64,000 nt of DNA. Origin: Deltaproteobacteria bacterium (lineage in GTDB: Bacteria; Myxococcota_A; Polyangia; Polyangiales; JADJMO01). Both the position numbers and the translations under genes were made by a program. Of the stretch, positions 62,017 to 64,000 are shown piece after piece. The stretch spans positions 46,892 to 110,891 of the forward strand of contig JACPFM010000017.1 of NCBI GenBank assembly GCA_016182965.1, given 5' to 3'. How positions within the stretch are numbered: position 1 is the stretch's first letter; each line of letters opens with the position of its first letter. The notes below the pieces were generated by a model that had not been told where the DNA came from, did no database searches, and worked only from the letters and a program-made list of their open reading frames with translations.

Positions 62017-63263
62017 CTGGCCACCTTCCCGACCTGCGTCGGGGTCACGAAGAAGATGGCGGAGTCGTCGGCGGCGAGGTGGATGAGCTGCGTGATCCCG
62101 GTGGCGAGCGTCTTGCGGTCGGTGCCGTCGATGCGGACGGAGCCGATCTCGCCGGTCCCGCGATCGCCGTAGTAGAGGACGCCGCCCTCGAGGATGACGT
62201 CCACCAGGTCGGTGCCCGTGACGAGGGTGAGCGGACACGAGGGCGTCCCGGTCGGACAACCGGACGGCTTGGTCCTGACGAGCGCCGTCTTCTTGGCGAG
62301 GTACAGGTACTGCTCGTCGACCGCGAGCGCCAAGGCGATCCCGAGGCCGAGCGGACCCCCGTCGATCGTGCTCTTGCCGACGCGATAGGTGTCGGAGCCC
62401 AGAGAGAAGAACACGAAGCCCGAGACCGACGCCTGCACCGCCAGCGCGTACGACCGCTCGGTCACCACCGCTCCCGCGTCGGGCAGATAGCCGTAGAGCG
62501 GCTCGTACCCGCCCATCACGGGCGACATGCGCGCGACGATGTCGGGATCGCCGTCGTTGAGCAAGTAGACCTCGGTCGGCAGCACCGCGAGCCGCCAGGG
62601 TCGATCGATGTTGGGGCGATACGCGGCGTCGGTGCCGTCGGAGCGAAACGACACGACACCGCCCTCCCGGCCGCCGCGCGCGTCGTCGGTGAGCGTGGCG
62701 ATCACGCGCGACGACGTCCAGGCGATGCGCACCGGCTTGCGGGCGCTCTTGTCGGAGAAGATCTGGAAGCGGGCCGACGGCGAGCCGTCCTTGGTCTGGC
62801 GGATGACCCTCGTCTCGACCTTGGTCGCGTCGTGCGCCGAGAAGAACACGTAGCCGGAGGCGGACGGATCGGCGGTCACCGAGTAGAGGGTCTCGCCGGT
62901 CGAGGCCTTCGCGACGATCAGCGGCTGACACCGTCCACCCGCACACGCCCCGCCCAGGCACGAGTGGCCGCAGGCTCCGCAGTTGTCGGGATCGGCGTCG
63001 GCACCGGCGGCGTCGCAGGCATCGGCAGCCGTATCGGCGCGGGTGTCGAGCAAGGAGCCGTCGAGCGAATCCGACGACGCGTCGAACGGGTCCGACGTAT
63101 CGGGCAAGGAGGTGTCGTCGGTGCTGCCGTCGTCCGCGTCGTCGATGGCCGCGTCCTCGCGCAGGCGGAACTCGCCGAGGTCCCCGAGCAGGCTCTCGCA
63201 GCCGCTCACCGCGAAGGCGAGGGCGAGCCACCCCGTGACGAGACTCCCCCGATGAAACACCAA
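62013..63263 (-). CDS. Lipoprotein with Cys-rich module, sensor-like partner of the kinase
   Basis: 416 aa. The start is TTG 63263, seven bases after TAGACT (GTG 63260 is the alternative). Lipobox WLALAFAVSGCESL. A long Asp/Ser-rich spacer (residues ~30-90) is followed by the Cys module DPDNCGACGHSCLGGACAGG and a WD/propeller-like run of short beta repeats (SGYVFFSAHDATKVETRVIR, LAVDEQYLYLAKKTALVRTK, GVLYYGDRGTGEIGSVRIDG). First gene of the kinase operon, so it may present a signal to, or be controlled with, the kinase. Ligand unknown. Confidence 0.82.
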   Translation of the reverse strand: MVFHRGSLVTGWLALAFAVSGCESLLGDLGEFRLREDAAIDDADDGSTDDTSLPDTSDPFDASSDSLDGSLLDTRADTAADACDAAGADADPDNCGACGHSCLGGACAGGRCQPLIVAKASTGETLYSVTADPSASGYVFFSAHDATKVETRVIRQTKDGSPSARFQIFSDKSARKPVRIAWTSSRVIATLTDDARGGREGGVVSFRSDGTDAAYRPNIDRPWRLAVLPTEVYLLNDGDPDIVARMSPVMGGYEPLYGYLPDAGAVVTERSYALAVQASVSGFVFFSLGSDTYRVGKSTIDGGPLGLGIALALAVDEQYLYLAKKTALVRTKPSGCPTGTPSCPLTLVTGTDLVDVILEGGVLYYGDRGTGEIGSVRIDGTDRKTLATGITQLIHLAADDSAIFFVTPTQVGKVAR

Positions 63264-63270
63264 GGACGCC

Positions 63271-63276
63271 AGTCTA
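63271..63276 (-). promoter_or_regulatory. Candidate -10 box TAGACT of the kinase operon
   Basis: TAGACT on the minus strand, seven bases before TTG 63263 and ten before GTG 63260. No ribosome site. Confidence 0.4.
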
Positions 63277-63344
63277 CCGCGCCTCGAGCCGGCCCGCCCC
63301 CACGCAGTCGCCGACGAGCGTGGGCATGACTCTGGAGCTCTCGT

Positions 63345-63899
63345 TCAGACGCCGCTCTTGCGGAACCGATCGGCGTAGCCGACGTACATCTGCGACGCCC
63401 TGTGCGACCAGAAGCGGTCGGACTCGCGCAGGGGACCGCGGACCTTCGCCGGGCTGCCCATGACCACCACCCCGTCGGGGATGACCGAGCCCGGTGGGAC
63501 GACCGAGCCGGCGGCGATGAGGACGTCGTTCCCGATCACCGCGCCGTCGAGGATGATCGAGCCCATCCCGACGAGCACGCGGTCGCCGATGGTGCAGGCG
63601 TGCACGATGGCGCCGTGGCCGACGGTCACCTCGTCGCCGATGCGGGTGCCGACGCGGGCGCCGCGCGAATCGACCCCCTCGAGCGGCGCCTCGTTGGTGA
63701 TGTGCACCACCGCGTTGTCCTGGATGTTGGTCCGCGCGCCGATCACGATCGCCAGCAGGTCGGCGCGGATCACCGCGCCGAACCAGACGCTCGACTGCTC
63801 GCCGATCGTCGCGTTGCCGATGACCGTGGCGGTGGGCGCGAGGTACACGTCGCGCCCGAGGATCGGATGGGCGCCCTCGAACGGGATGACGTGCGCCAT
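63345..63899 (-). CDS. Gamma-class carbonic anhydrase family protein
   Basis: 184 aa, typical length. Left-handed beta-helix hexapeptides run through the protein (VYLAPTATVIGNATIGEQSS, AVIRADLLAIVIGARTNIQD). Metal ligands: His in NAVVHITNE, and the pair in VTVGHGAIVHACTIGD, that is the three His expected. A C-terminal helix follows (FWSHRASQMYVGYADRFRKS). The family comprises trimeric zinc/iron enzymes or acyltransferase-like relatives (YrdA/PaaY type); activity cannot be told from sequence. The gene upstream ends one base before its ATG. Confidence 0.92.
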   Translation of the reverse strand: MAHVIPFEGAHPILGRDVYLAPTATVIGNATIGEQSSVWFGAVIRADLLAIVIGARTNIQDNAVVHITNEAPLEGVDSRGARVGTRIGDEVTVGHGAIVHACTIGDRVLVGMGSIILDGAVIGNDVLIAAGSVVPPGSVIPDGVVVMGSPAKVRGPLRESDRFWSHRASQMYVGYADRFRKSGV

Positions 63900-63900
63900 G

Positions 63901-64000
63901 TCACTTCTTGGCGCTGGTCGCCGGCGCCGCGGGCGCGGCGGGCTTCGCGCTCGCCGGCGCCGCGGGCTTCGCGGGCGCGGCCGGCGGCTTCGCCGTCGCG
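63901..64000 (-). CDS. 3' end of a gene with Ala-Pro-Lys-rich C-terminus
   Basis: The last 32 codons are visible, running from the right edge to TGA at 63901-63903. The residues are almost only Ala, Pro and Lys (ATAKPPAAPAKPAAP and on, ending TSAKK). Such tails occur in secreted or nucleoid-associated myxobacterial proteins. It ends one base before the carbonic-anhydrase ATG and probably shares its operon. The body of the gene lies outside the window. Confidence 0.6.
   Translation of the reverse strand, partial: ATAKPPAAPAKPAAPASAKPAAPAAPATSAKK

Overview
The window is very GC-rich (roughly 70 percent by eye, not computed) and almost fully coding. Several features point to a Sorangiineae/Polyangia-type myxobacterium: many lipoproteins with Asp/Ala-rich low-complexity stretches after the lipobox, FG-GAP and thrombospondin-3-like surface proteins, a probable MYXO-CTERM sorting tail (53856-57227), a lipoprotein / Ser-Thr kinase / TPR operon (59732-63263), and a polyketide-synthase fragment with its own phosphopantetheinyl transferase at the left edge. 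No tRNA, rRNA, CRISPR array or intact transposon was seen.

Layout. 1-4246: 3' part of a KS-ACP-ACP-KR-DH synthase and an Sfp-type transferase, closed by one of two copies of a palindrome. 4499-9493: a VWA/calcium-repeat lipoprotein and a frame-broken FG-GAP lipoprotein on the minus strand. 9977-18260: conserved hypotheticals, a block of three envelope-type proteins (13061-17012) and a secreted esterase. 18357-28546: a HerA-type ATPase, a broken Rpn/PD-(D/E)XK protein, an SDR, small membrane proteins, two hydrolases, a broken alanine dehydrogenase and a lipoprotein. 28629-34746: a DUF4202 protein, a divergent GH105 / heparinase-II/III pair for uronate polysaccharides, and a compact operon of membrane and lipoproteins. 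34885-43287: a minus-strand type I restriction-modification operon (hsdM, hsdS, an AlbA/Schlafen-type ATPase, hsdR), next to a decayed phage-type gene and an unknown gene. This block is bracketed by two matched pairs of the palindrome TGCCAACGTTGGCA. 44344-64000: rubrerythrin, a beta-helix lipoprotein, a TPR-like lipoprotein, DNA polymerase III delta' with a DMT transporter, secreted proteins, a hybrid histidine kinase, the kinase operon, a gamma-carbonic anhydrase and the tail of one more gene.

Three signals cut across the gene list. (i) At least eleven genes without a Shine-Dalgarno have a TANNCT hexamer 6-11 nt before the start codon, as expected for -10 boxes of leaderless or near-leaderless transcripts; this also decides several starts. 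(ii) A 7-bp unit (TCGTCAG) forms tandem or inverted clusters in four intergenic places and supplies the 3' end of one gene. (iii) Several genes carry small frame-breaking lesions, two of which remove conserved protein segments (the Rossmann loop of Ald, SAM motif I of HsdM). These may be real decay or assembly loss, and raw reads would decide.

The most interesting locus is the restriction-modification island. It combines paired palindromes at both ends, a methylase missing motif I, three regularly spaced 8-nt G tracts at the point where the AlbA-type ATPase changes frame, and a 27-bp direct repeat upstream of hsdR.
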